A stretch of 13,917 nt of DNA, taken from NCBI GenBank assembly GCA_019312705.1, contig JAFDCW010000337.1, positions 1-13,917 of the forward strand, in the 5' to 3' direction. This DNA comes from Deltaproteobacteria bacterium. GTDB lineage: Bacteria > Myxococcota > Polyangia > Polyangiales > B10-G4. Made by a program: the position numbers and the translations under genes. Below are positions 7,412-13,917 of this stretch, one piece after another. The notes beneath the pieces are model-generated. The model was not told the origin of the DNA, ran no database searches, and worked only from the letters and a program-made list of their open reading frames with translations. The stretch's first letter is position 1, and every line of letters starts with the position of its first letter.

Positions 7412-8676
7412 TCAGCGCCCGTCCCGGGCGAGGCGTAGGCCCGAGAATTGCCACCGGGCTGTCGGGTAAAAGAAGTTGCGATAGCTGGCCCGGAGGTGGT
7501 CCCGGGGTGAAACGCAGGACCCCCCCCGGAGCACCATCTGGCTGCACATGAACTTGCCGTTGTACTCCCCCAGGCTGCCTGCCAAGGGCTCGAAGCCCGG
7601 GTAGGGGCTGTAGGGACTCGCGGTCCATTCCCAGACGTCGCCGAAGAGCTGCACCGGGCCATCGCTCGGGCCGCTTGCGCCCTCGGGGTGCAGTACGGCG
7701 GATTCGACGAAGTTCCCCGCGACCTCGGTCCCGGTGTTCTTGGAAGCGGCGAACTCCCACTCGGCCTCTCGGGGCAGGCGGGCTAGGCGTCGGCCTCGAA
7801 GTAGCTCAGGTGGCTCACCGGGGCGGCGAGGTCCAGGGCCTCGAGGCCCCCCAACGTGAACTCCACCGTCGGCTCTTCTGGGCCCGCTTGCCAGTAGAAG
7901 GGACGGGTCCATCCCTCCGCCAGGATCGTGGCCCAGGCCGCAGAGAGCCAGAGCTCCGAGCGTCGGTAGGCGCCGTCTCGGACGAACTCGAGGTAGTCGC
8001 CGTTGCTCACGGGCCGTGAGGCGAGCTCGAAATCTTCGAGCAGCACGCGGTGCCGGGGCGTCTCGTTGTCGTACGAGAAGCCGTCCCCGACAGAGCCCAT
8101 CTCGACGATGCCACCGGGGAAGCCGTGCCAATCGATGGGGCCCGATCGCCGCTCCCGGCGCGTGCGATCTTTCCGGTAGGCCGGCTTCAGCGGGCTCTCT
8201 CCGAATGCGTGTTTGATGTCCGTGAGCATCAGCTCCTGGTGCTGCTGCTCGTGGTTGAGGCCGAGGGTCACCAGGAACTCCACCTCGGCGTCCGCCCCTT
8301 CGAGCAGGCGCTCGAGGTGTTCGTCGACGTGCTCTCGGTAGCGGCGCACATCGTCGACCGTCGGCCGCGAGAGCAGCCCCCGGCCGGGACGCGAATACAT
8401 GTCGCCGGCCGTGTAGTAGTAGCTGTTGAAGAGGTAGTCGTAGGCCTCGTCGAAGACGCGGTAACCCTTGGCGTGGGGGACCAGGACGAAGCGTTCGAAA
8501 AACCAGGTGACGTGGGCGAGGTGCCACTTCGTCGGGCTGGTATTGGCCATCGATTGCACGGTCATGTCTTCAGGGCCGAGGCCGTCGGTGAGCGCCAGGC
8601 TCTGCCTGCGAATACGCCGGTATTGGTCCCGGAGTGGTGACGGTGTGGACCTCAGATCCACGGACTGGTCGCTCAT
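7412..8676 (-). pseudogene. egtB: egtB (ergothioneine pathway sulfoxide synthase), frameshifted
   Basis: Two overlapping minus-strand frames together make one EgtB protein. The first (start ATG at 8676, with GAGGG eight bases upstream) encodes 297 residues: a DinB-like N-terminal domain with WHLAH (His52) and NHEQQHQEL (His142, His146), matching the three iron ligands of EgtB, then the start of the formylglycine-generating-enzyme-like domain (GGIVEMGS). It ends at TAG 7783-7785, right after SYFEADA. The second frame resumes two bases later with [13 protein letters not shown] and runs through [42 protein letters not shown] and [12 protein letters not shown] to TGA at 7412. EgtB joins hergynine and gamma-glutamylcysteine (or cysteine) with oxygen. 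About seven residues normally lie between ADA and RLP; here five bases remain, so about 16 bases appear lost. Everything else looks intact, so recent decay or a sequence error are both possible. No egtD methyltransferase is next to it. Confidence 0.85.
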
Positions 8677-9478
8677 GGCCGTTACCCTCGCCTCTCGGCG
8701 GGCCTGCGTCTACCGCCACGATGTTCCTTGCCGGGACTTCGCGACGGCCGGCGCCAACCTCGAAACGGCCGCCAAGCTCCTCGACGCTCGGCGGGTGTCC
8801 GCCATGCCCGTCGTCGATGGGGACCGCATCCCGATCGGCGTCGTCAGTCGCCGCGACCTCTTGCGGGCGGGTTTCCTCACCAAGCCCGAGGGCCGTGCCG
8901 TCGCAGAATGGCGACTCCCGGACCGGCCCGTCGAGGGCATCATGACCCGGGAGATCCTCGCCGTCGCGCCGGCCACAGCCCTCGGCGAAGCGGCGGCGCT
9001 GATGCTCGACAAACGCGCCCACCGCGTCTTCGTCGAGGAGGACGATGAGCTCCAGGGCGTGCTCACGACCCGCGATATCATGAACGCGATCGTCGATGCG
9101 CGCCTCGACGCACCGCTCGAGCGCTACATGCATCGCCCGGTCGAATCGATCGTGAACATCGGCCCCCTCGCGTTCGCCCGAAAGCGCCTCGACGACCTCG
9201 ACATCCGTGGACTCATCGTCGCATGGGACGGTCGTCCGGTCGGCGTCTTCGCCGAAGAGCAGGCCCTCGCTTGTCGGGACGTCGACCCCGATACGCCGGT
9301 CAGCCAGGTCATGAGTCCCCAGGTCATCGTCGAATCCCCAGACGTGCCCTTGCACCTCGCCGCCGGCCGGATGGCCAGCATGCACGCCCGGCGGGTCGTC
9401 GTGATGAAGGGCGACGAGATGCTCGGCGTGCTGACCGGGTTCGACCTCGCCGGTGCGGCGGCCCTCGAGCCCGAGTGA
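8675..9478 (+). CDS. Protein with four CBS motifs (two Bateman modules)
   Basis: A 267-residue protein made almost only of CBS motifs. CBS1 is at about 20-66 (LETAAKLLDARRVSAMPVVD, then GVVSRRDLL). CBS2 starts at VEGIMTREILAV, with AAALMLDKRAHRVFV and GVLTTRDIM. CBS3 starts at LERYMHRPVESI, with GLIVAWDGRPVGVFAEE. CBS4 starts at VSQVMSPQVIV, with AAGRMASMHARRVVVM and GVLTGFDLAG. Paired CBS motifs form Bateman modules that bind adenine nucleotides and act as energy or ionic sensors. No attached catalytic or transport domain is present, so it would act on a partner. The ATG at 8675 lacks a Shine-Dalgarno but is the only reasonable start; the next in-frame ATG falls inside CBS1. The frame also continues upstream, antisense to egtB. 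It overlaps the egtB start codon head-to-head (CATG). Confidence 0.8.
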   Translation: MAVTLASRRACVYRHDVPCRDFATAGANLETAAKLLDARRVSAMPVVDGDRIPIGVVSRRDLLRAGFLTKPEGRAVAEWRLPDRPVEGIMTREILAVAPATALGEAAALMLDKRAHRVFVEEDDELQGVLTTRDIMNAIVDARLDAPLERYMHRPVESIVNIGPLAFARKRLDDLDIRGLIVAWDGRPVGVFAEEQALACRDVDPDTPVSQVMSPQVIVESPDVPLHLAAGRMASMHARRVVVMKGDEMLGVLTGFDLAGAAALEPE

Positions 9479-9480
9479 CT

Positions 9481-9518
9481 CAGCGCGGCCAGCGGACTCG
9501 GGATCCGAGACCGCGCTG
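9481..9518. other. Hairpin directly after the CBS gene, no T-run
   Basis: CAGCGCGG (9481-9488) pairs perfectly with CCGCGCTG (9511-9518), enclosing a smaller CTCGG/CCGAG stem (9497-9501, 9505-9509). It begins two bases after the CBS stop codon. Without a T-run it cannot be called a canonical terminator, but it may end or stabilise that transcript. Confidence 0.4.
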
Positions 9519-9595
9519 TACCGGCATACGGTCGCTCTGCGTCTGGCAGAAACTCTCTGTGATTTCATGGAGATACAGATTCCTCACAGCGAAGC

Positions 9596-9625
9596 ACTGA
9601 CATGTCAGTCTAGTTGGGCTAAACC
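9596..9625 (+). promoter_or_regulatory. Perfect 14-bp palindrome overlapping a possible -35 box (candidate operator)
   Basis: ACTGACATGTCAGT (9596-9609) is a perfect palindrome. Its left half contains CTGACA (9597-9602), five of six bases of the sigma-70 -35 consensus. After 17 bases comes TAAACC (9620-9625), a poor -10 with three of six matches. The arrangement fits a dimeric repressor site over a promoter for the operon starting at 9717. The palindrome is certain; the promoter reading is weak. Confidence 0.4.
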
Positions 9626-9680
9626 GCCCCTTCGCGAGCTATGGGCGGGGGACATCTCCGTACCTCGCTCGCTTCGATCG

Positions 9681-9708
9681 CAGGGTTCGAAGCAGGGTTC
9701 GAAGCAGG
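9681..9708 (+). repeat. 12-bp tandem repeat running into the ribosome binding site
   Basis: CAGGGTTCGAAG occurs at 9681-9692 and 9693-9704, and the next copy begins with CAGG (9705-9708), which forms part of the AGGAG ribosome binding site (9706-9710). The GTG start of the HAD-like gene follows six bases after AGGAG. GCTTCGA (9671-9677) can pair with TCGAAGC in either copy (9687-9693 or 9699-9705), giving two alternative hairpins just upstream of the binding site. Confidence 0.75.
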
Positions 9709-9716
9709 AGACGCGA

Positions 9717-10379
9717 GTGAGTAATTCGGCGGCATTCTTCCGGGTCGAAGGGACCCTCTCCCCGAGGCCAACGTTGACGGCGGCGGCGTGGATCGCGGGC
9801 AACGCCCAAGCCATGGGCGAGCGTTTCGCGCGCTTGGGCAACGTGCTCTTGGCGGCACCTTTCCTTCTAGGCGGTCCCCTGCACGACGCACGGACCGGGA
9901 GCCGCATGGCGTGGATGGGTCTGCGCGGCATCAGCGAAGACCGCCTGCACGTGCTCGGGCAGGACTACTTCGAAGATTTCATTCAGCCCAAGCTGCGCTC
10001 CGTCGGCGTCGAGCTCCTCGAGCAAGCCCGGGCCCGAGGACAGCGGGTGGTGCTCATCAGCGACAACCTCGATGTCATCGTCCGCCCCCTCGCACAGCAT
10101 CTCGGGGTCGAAGACTTCGTCTGCAACCGCATGCAGATCGTCGATGAAGAGTGCACCGGCGAGCTCATCGAGCCGGTCATCAACGGCAACCTCGCGGGCG
10201 AATGGGCGCGGTCCTTTGCGGCAGAAAACGACGTCGACCTCGCGCATTCCTACGGCTACGGCGCCCACGGCGATGACAGCGTCTTGCTGCACAGCATCGG
10301 GCAACCCTGTGTGATTCACCCCGACCGCCAGCTCCGAGCGTTGGCCCGGGACCTCGACTGGCCCGTGGTGGAGAGCTGA
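9717..10379 (+). CDS. HAD-IB-like protein with degraded catalytic motifs (probable pseudoenzyme)
   Basis: A 220-residue protein of the SerB-like HAD-IB type. The GTG start at 9717 is chosen because AGGAG lies six bases upstream and the HAD fold begins at once; the frame is open further left but codes nothing recognisable there. Motif I, normally DxDGT, is FFRVEGTL: the Asp nucleophile is Arg9 and the second Asp is Glu11. Motif II looks normal (VVLISDN, Ser115). The motif III region reads NLAGEWA, without the usual Lys. Motif IV reads YGAHGDDSVLL, where the first Asp-Ser pair has become Ala183-His184 and only Asp187 remains. Phosphatase activity is therefore unlikely. The cap region and the closing IHPDRQLRALARDLDWPV are family-like. 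Its stop is one base before the acyl-reductase start (TGATATG), so it is probably a partner or regulator of that reductase. Confidence 0.8.
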   Translation: MSNSAAFFRVEGTLSPRPTLTAAAWIAGNAQAMGERFARLGNVLLAAPFLLGGPLHDARTGSRMAWMGLRGISEDRLHVLGQDYFEDFIQPKLRSVGVELLEQARARGQRVVLISDNLDVIVRPLAQHLGVEDFVCNRMQIVDEECTGELIEPVINGNLAGEWARSFAAENDVDLAHSYGYGAHGDDSVLLHSIGQPCVIHPDRQLRALARDLDWPVVES

Positions 10380-10380
10380 T

Positions 10381-12087
10381 ATGAGCCGCGACAACGGCAA
10401 GAGCAACGGCAAGCTCAACGGCAAAAGCCGCGGCAAAATCCAGACGACGGACAGCGTGCTCGGCGTCGGGGAAACTCTCGCGGGCAAGCATCTGCTCGTC
10501 ACCGGGGTCACTGGTTTCCTCGGCAAGATCTGGTTGACGATGCTCCTCGAGCACGTGCCCGACGTCGGCCGGGTCACGGTCCTCATCCGCAGCAACCGCA
10601 AGGGCTCTGCCGTCGAGCGCTTCTGGCAGTTTGCCGAGCGTTCGCCTGCGCTGAGGCCCCTGCGCAAGAAGCTGGGCCGCGAGCGCTTTCACGCCTTCCT
10701 CGAAGAGAAAGTCGAGATTCTCGAGGGGGACTGCGGTCAGCCCCTCTGCGGCCTCGACGAGCAGACCCTCGGGGGCCTTGCCGAGACCCTCGACGCCGTC
10801 GTGCACTTTGCGGGGCTCACGGACTTCGAGCCGGACCCGCTCCTCGGTCTGCTCACCAACACCTTTGGCGGTGAAAACGCCGCGGACGTGGCGGCCCGGG
10901 CGAAGGTCCCGCGCTTCCTGCACATCTCGACCGCCTTCGTCGCCGGCAACGTCAGCGGCCATATCGAAGAGTCGATCGAAGCGGGCCTGTCCCCCAACGG
11001 CACCCGTTTCGACCCGAACGCAGTGGCGAACGAACTGCTCGCCGAGCTGCGAGGTCTCGAGACCAAGCGCGAGCGAATCGACCGGGCCAACGAGAAGGCC
11101 ATCGAGCTCGGCTGGCCGAATATCTACACGCTCACCAAGGGGCTCTCCGAGCACCTGCACGCCCTTCGCGACGACATCGACCTGGTGTTGGTGCGGCCTG
11201 CCATCGTCGAATCGGCGCGCAATTACCCCTTCGCCGGTTGGAACGAAGGCATCAATACGAGCGGGCCCCTGGTCTGGCTGCTCTCGAGCTGGTTCCGCTC
11301 GTTCCCCGCGAACCCGAAGAACCACTTCGACGTGGTGCCCGTCGATACGGTGGCCCGGGGCGCGTTGCTCGTTCTGGCGGCCCAGCTCCGCGGGGAAGCA
11401 GAGGGTGTCTACCACTTCGGCTCGTCGGCGACGAACCCCCTCACCTTCCGCCGCGCCATCGACCTGACCGCCCTCGCGGCCCGTCGCATGCACAGCAAGG
11501 AGGGCGCGACGCCCTTCGACCGGCTCGTCGTGAAATACATGGACGCCGTCCCCCGGGGCTCCGACAAGGATCACTTCCCCTCCCTTCCCTTCCTCCGGAA
11601 GGTGGCCCAGGAGGGGCGGCGCTACCTCAAGGACTTCCGTCCGAAGGAGCAGCTGCCGGATGCGGTCTACGACCGCTGGGGAAGCGCCCTCGACGACAAG
11701 ATCAAGAAGCTCTCGATGGACTGCCGCAACGCGGACCGCACCATCGGACTCGTCGAGGACATGCTGCGCCTCTATCGGCCCTTCGTTCACGACAACGACT
11801 ACATCTTCGCCAACGCCAACGTGCACGCGTTGTCGCATCGGTTGAGCGACGCCGAGCGCGAGCACTTCCGTTTCGACATCGACGACGTCGAGTGGCGACA
11901 GTACTGGCTCGAGGTGCACGTGCCCGGTCTCGAGGAGTGGTGCTTGCCGCTGCTTAGAAACGACCGCGTCGAGGACGATCCGCCCTTTCCCCGGCCGTCT
12001 CGTTCTTCTGCCGCCGAGGGCGTCAAAGTCGAAGCCCACGAATCCAAGCCGGCTCCGTCCCGGCGCCTGCACGAGGAGCTCCGATGA
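10381..12087 (+). CDS. Fatty acyl-CoA/ACP reductase (male-sterility NAD(P)-binding family)
   Basis: A 568-residue cytosolic reductase. Residues about 4-20 are an Asn-Gly-Lys low-complexity tail. The Rossmann motif TGVTGFLG (41-48) starts an extended SDR domain of the NAD_binding_4 (male-sterility) type. It continues with VTVLIR, the conserved VVHFAGLTDFEPD, HISTAFVAGN (181-190) and the active-site YTLTK (Tyr249, Lys253). The stretch VRPAIVESARNYPFAGWNEG-INTSGP (about 271-295) is a hallmark of fatty acyl reductases. Residues about 380-540 form a C-terminal helical region as in FAR proteins. Such enzymes reduce acyl-CoA or acyl-ACP thioesters with NAD(P)H to aldehyde or alcohol, feeding wax ester, ether lipid or other lipid pathways. 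The gene follows the HAD-like gene by one base and overlaps the next SDR by ATGA, so it sits inside a coupled operon. The family is clear; substrate chain length and end product are not. Confidence 0.88.
   Translation: MSRDNGKSNGKLNGKSRGKIQTTDSVLGVGETLAGKHLLVTGVTGFLGKIWLTMLLEHVPDVGRVTVLIRSNRKGSAVERFWQFAERSPALRPLRKKLGRERFHAFLEEKVEILEGDCGQPLCGLDEQTLGGLAETLDAVVHFAGLTDFEPDPLLGLLTNTFGGENAADVAARAKVPRFLHISTAFVAGNVSGHIEESIEAGLSPNGTRFDPNAVANELLAELRGLETKRERIDRANEKAIELGWPNIYTLTKGLSEHLHALRDDIDLVLVRPAIVESARNYPFAGWNEGINTSGPLVWLLSSWFRSFPANPKNHFDVVPVDTVARGALLVLAAQLRGEAEGVYHFGSSATNPLTFRRAIDLTALAARRMHSKEGATPFDRLVVKYMDAVPRGSDKDHFPSLPFLRKVAQEGRRYLKDFRPKEQLPDAVYDRWGSALDDKIKKLSMDCRNADRTIGLVEDMLRLYRPFVHDNDYIFANANVHALSHRLSDAEREHFRFDIDDVEWRQYWLEVHVPGLEEWCLPLLRNDRVEDDPPFPRPSRSSAAEGVKVEAHESKPAPSRRLHEELR
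10390..10437 (+). repeat. Degenerate 12-bp tandem repeat coding Asn-Gly-Lys units at the FAR N-terminus
   Basis: Four 12-bp units (10390-10401, 10402-10413, 10414-10425, 10426-10437) share an AACGGCAAG-like core and encode DNGK, SNGK, LNGK, SRGK. They create a basic, probably disordered tail before the Rossmann domain. Confidence 0.7.
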
Positions 12088-13241
12088 GCATTTTCATCAC
12101 CGGTGGGACCGGTTTCATCGGCAGCTACGTGGTTCATCGCTTGCTCCAGCGCAGTGACGAGCGCCTCACGCTCTTGATTCGGGCCAAAGACGACCAAGCC
12201 GCCGAAGAGAAGCTCTGGCGGGCGCTGCAGAACCACATGGACGGCGCCGAGTTCTTCGACGCTCTGGACCGCATCGATTTTGCGAAGGGCGACCTGCAGC
12301 AGGCCCGCCTCGGCTTCGACGACGACCTCTACGGGCGCGTCGTGCGGGAGTCTTCTTCGTTCCTGCACATCGCCGCCTCCCTGAACCGCAAGTCGGCGAA
12401 GGCCTGCTTCAACAACAACCTCCGGGGCAGCCTCGCGGTCATCAAGATGGCCCGGGACGCGGTGGACCACCACGGCCTCCGGCGCTTCGACCACATCTCC
12501 ACCGCCGCCGCCGCCGGAAAGCGCTTCGGTGAGACCCTCACCGAAGACCAGACAATCGACTGGGACCGGAGCGACTACGACACCTACGCCCGGACCAAGA
12601 AATTCGTCGAGCACATGACCGACGAGTTGCTGCCCGACGTGACCCGTGTGGTCTATCGTCCGGTGTCGGTGCTCGGCGACGCCCGGCACCCGCGGACGAC
12701 GGCCTTCGACATGTCGAAGATGCTTGGCGTCCTCGGCGGCTTGCCCATGCTGCCCATGGACAGCGCGGTGCGCATGGACGTCGCCAACGTCGACTGGGTC
12801 GCTCGGGTCATCTCGAAGGTCTTCCTCACGACCAAGCCGAAATACGACGCCTACAGTCTCTCGGCGGGGGACAAGTCGAACACCGTCGAGCAGATCAGCC
12901 ACACCCTCACCGAAGCCACCGGCCGCAAGCCCGTGGCCTTCGTGCCGGCCCTCGACTCCAGCTTCCAGACCCTCATCAAGCTCGTCGACGGGCTGCCCCA
13001 GCGCAACCAGCTCACGGGCCTCGCCGCCGTGCTCAAGGTCTTCTGGCCTTACATGACCTACGACACGGTCTTCGACAACAGCCGGGCCGTCGAGGCCCTC
13101 GGCGGCGAAGAGCCCGCTCCCTTCATCGATTACTGCGTGCCCCTCTACCACTGGGTTCGCGAGCACAACTACCAGTACCCGTTCCGGCCCTTCCCCACGC
13201 GGCCGGTTCAGGTCCACGTGCCCACGGAGATCCAGGCATGA
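12084..13241 (+). CDS. Extended SDR, thioester-reductase-like NAD(P)-dependent oxidoreductase
   Basis: A 385-residue extended short-chain dehydrogenase. It opens directly with the Rossmann motif (MSIFITGGTGFIGS, glycines 7, 8, 10, 13), followed by LTLLIRA, a typical thioester-reductase feature. FLHIAASLNRKS and HISTAAAAGK (about 137-146) precede the catalytic YARTK (Tyr168, Lys172). VVYRPVSVLGDA follows, then an MDVANVDWVARVI substrate-domain stretch. The C-terminal third resembles that of acyl or carboxylic acid reductase domains. Enzymes of this type reduce carrier-bound or CoA-bound acyl groups, or act on sugar nucleotides or sterol-like ketones. Here the neighbouring acyl reductase favours a lipid or thioester substrate. 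ATGA overlaps join it to both the preceding FAR and the following pyruvyl-transferase-like gene. It is a diverged cousin of the upstream reductase and might do a different step in the same route. Confidence 0.83.
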   Translation: MSIFITGGTGFIGSYVVHRLLQRSDERLTLLIRAKDDQAAEEKLWRALQNHMDGAEFFDALDRIDFAKGDLQQARLGFDDDLYGRVVRESSSFLHIAASLNRKSAKACFNNNLRGSLAVIKMARDAVDHHGLRRFDHISTAAAAGKRFGETLTEDQTIDWDRSDYDTYARTKKFVEHMTDELLPDVTRVVYRPVSVLGDARHPRTTAFDMSKMLGVLGGLPMLPMDSAVRMDVANVDWVARVISKVFLTTKPKYDAYSLSAGDKSNTVEQISHTLTEATGRKPVAFVPALDSSFQTLIKLVDGLPQRNQLTGLAAVLKVFWPYMTYDTVFDNSRAVEALGGEEPAPFIDYCVPLYHWVREHNYQYPFRPFPTRPVQVHVPTEIQA

Positions 13242-13917
13242 CCATGGCGACGACCAGCGCGCTCCTGAAGGGCCGCGAGTCCGGGCTTCGGCGCTTCGTG
13301 AAGAAGATCGCCGAGGCCGCGAAGGGTGGCCTCGACGCGGACAAGGCCCTCATGGGGTCGATGGCGGGCTTCATCGAGCTCGCCAAGACCCGCTTCGTGC
13401 ACGACGCCGGCGCCGTTTGGACGCCGGGGCGGCCCCTCAAGATCCTCTTCGCCGGCTACAGCGGCACGCGCAATACCGGCGCCGACGTGCGTGTCGAAGA
13501 GATGGTTCGACAGTTTCGCCACATCTTCGGTGACGACCAGGTCGAGATGTCGATCCTGACCATCGACCCGGAGCTCAGCCGAGGCTACTTCCGGACCGTC
13601 CGCCAGCTCCAGCTGCCGCAGATCTTCCCGAAGTTCCTCTTCGACACGGTGCACCAGCAGCACGCGGTCATCGCGTGCGAAGGCTCGATGTTCAAGAGCA
13701 AGTTCGCCAACGCGCTGTCTACGATGATGGTCGGCGCCCTGGGCCTCGCCTCGGCCGAGGGCAAGATCGCCGTCGGCTACGGCGGCGAAGCGGGCGCCAT
13801 GGACCCGACTCTCGAGGACCTGGTGCGCAAGTACTGCCAGGACGCTCTGATCATCGCGCGCAACGCCGAGAGCCGCGAGGTCCTCGGTAAGCTGGGCGTC
13901 GAGTCCCGGGCCGGTAC
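13238..13917 (+). CDS. Polysaccharide pyruvyl transferase family protein (CsaB/WcaK-like), partial at right edge
   Basis: The frame starts at ATG 13238, overlapping the previous stop by ATGA (a second ATG lies at 13244), and stays open to the window edge: 226 residues seen. After about 66 mostly helical residues comes LKILFAGYSGTRNTGADVRVEEM, which fits the opening strand and G-x-x-G-x-x-N-x-G-D-like signature of pyruvyl transferases, with Ala in place of the usual acidic residue. MSILTIDPELSR, HAVIACEGSMFKSKFANAL, VGYGGEAGAMDP and ALIIARNAESREVLGKLGV follow; the last resembles the family's second-domain R-x-x-x-S-x-x-x-L-x-x-x-G stretch. Family members move pyruvate from phosphoenolpyruvate onto sugars of polysaccharides or glycolipids. 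In this operon it may modify a sugar-bearing lipid. The assignment rests on motif recognition of half a protein, so it is likely rather than certain. Confidence 0.72.
   Translation, partial: MTMATTSALLKGRESGLRRFVKKIAEAAKGGLDADKALMGSMAGFIELAKTRFVHDAGAVWTPGRPLKILFAGYSGTRNTGADVRVEEMVRQFRHIFGDDQVEMSILTIDPELSRGYFRTVRQLQLPQIFPKFLFDTVHQQHAVIACEGSMFKSKFANALSTMMVGALGLASAEGKIAVGYGGEAGAMDPTLEDLVRKYCQDALIIARNAESREVLGKLGVESRAG

Noticed and set aside
7403..7420. GGGCGC/GCGCCC hairpin over the egtB stop codon
   Set aside because: Six-pair GC stem with no T-run; too ordinary in this composition to call a terminator.
8468..8674. Upstream extension of the CBS frame over the egtB 5' region
   Set aside because: The added residues do not look like a CBS or targeting segment and lie opposite conserved EgtB sequence (the WHLAH iron-ligand region).
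9624..9648. CCGCCC/GGGCGG inverted repeat in the operon leader as a terminator
   Set aside because: The stem is only six pairs with a 13-base loop and no T-run, as expected by chance in GC-rich DNA.
10180..12072. Minus-strand frame of 630 codons opposite the acyl reductase
   Set aside because: It is the antisense shadow of a gene with intact Rossmann and YxxxK motifs; no domain is recognisable.
11799..13217. Minus-strand frame of 472 codons opposite the second SDR
   Set aside because: Antisense shadow; no family features and no ribosome binding context.

Overview
The window is GC-rich DNA with dense, tightly packed genes. It looks like a chromosome segment of a myxobacterium (Myxococcota, formerly Deltaproteobacteria). 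The grounds are secreted PEGA-domain proteins, a lipoprotein with an Asp/Gly/Ala-rich linker and a Cys-rich tail, a LolA-like carrier protein, and many GTG starts with ATGA overlaps. No tRNA, rRNA, CRISPR array or insertion sequence was seen. The taxonomic call is an inference, not a database result.

Layout. (1) 1-3190, minus strand: a three-gene operon of exported proteins, read from right to left: a large PEGA protein with four C-terminal membrane segments, a smaller PEGA protein with two, and a Cys-rich lipoprotein cut by the window edge. (2) 3410-5677, plus strand: an alpha/beta hydrolase of the YbfF/ABHD11 type, a LolA-like periplasmic carrier and a six-TM membrane protein. Next comes a 230-base gap (5678-5907) with unusually strong foldable structure that ends in a canonical rho-independent terminator. 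(3) 5908-8676, minus strand: a KamA-family radical SAM aminomutase and a frameshifted egtB (ergothioneine pathway). (4) 8675-9478, plus strand: a protein with four CBS motifs whose likely start codon overlaps that of egtB head-to-head. (5) 9717 to the right edge, plus strand: a tightly coupled operon of a HAD-IB-like protein with degraded catalytic motifs, a fatty acyl reductase, a second thioester-reductase-like SDR, and a polysaccharide pyruvyl transferase family protein cut by the edge.

The right-hand operon is the most interesting part. Two NAD(P)-binding reductases of the male-sterility/thioester-reductase type, an apparently inactive HAD protein and a pyruvyl-transferase-like enzyme are joined by a 1-nt gap and two 4-nt overlaps, so they very probably act together. 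A reasonable reading is a pathway that reduces an activated acyl group to an aldehyde or alcohol and builds it into a decorated lipid or glycolipid. No product can be named from the sequence. Its leader (9479-9716) holds a perfect 14-bp palindrome over a possible promoter, and a 12-bp tandem repeat that runs into the ribosome binding site.

The egtB frame is broken at one point, with both halves otherwise well conserved. The spacing fits a loss of 16 bases, so this is either a recent pseudogene or a sequence error.
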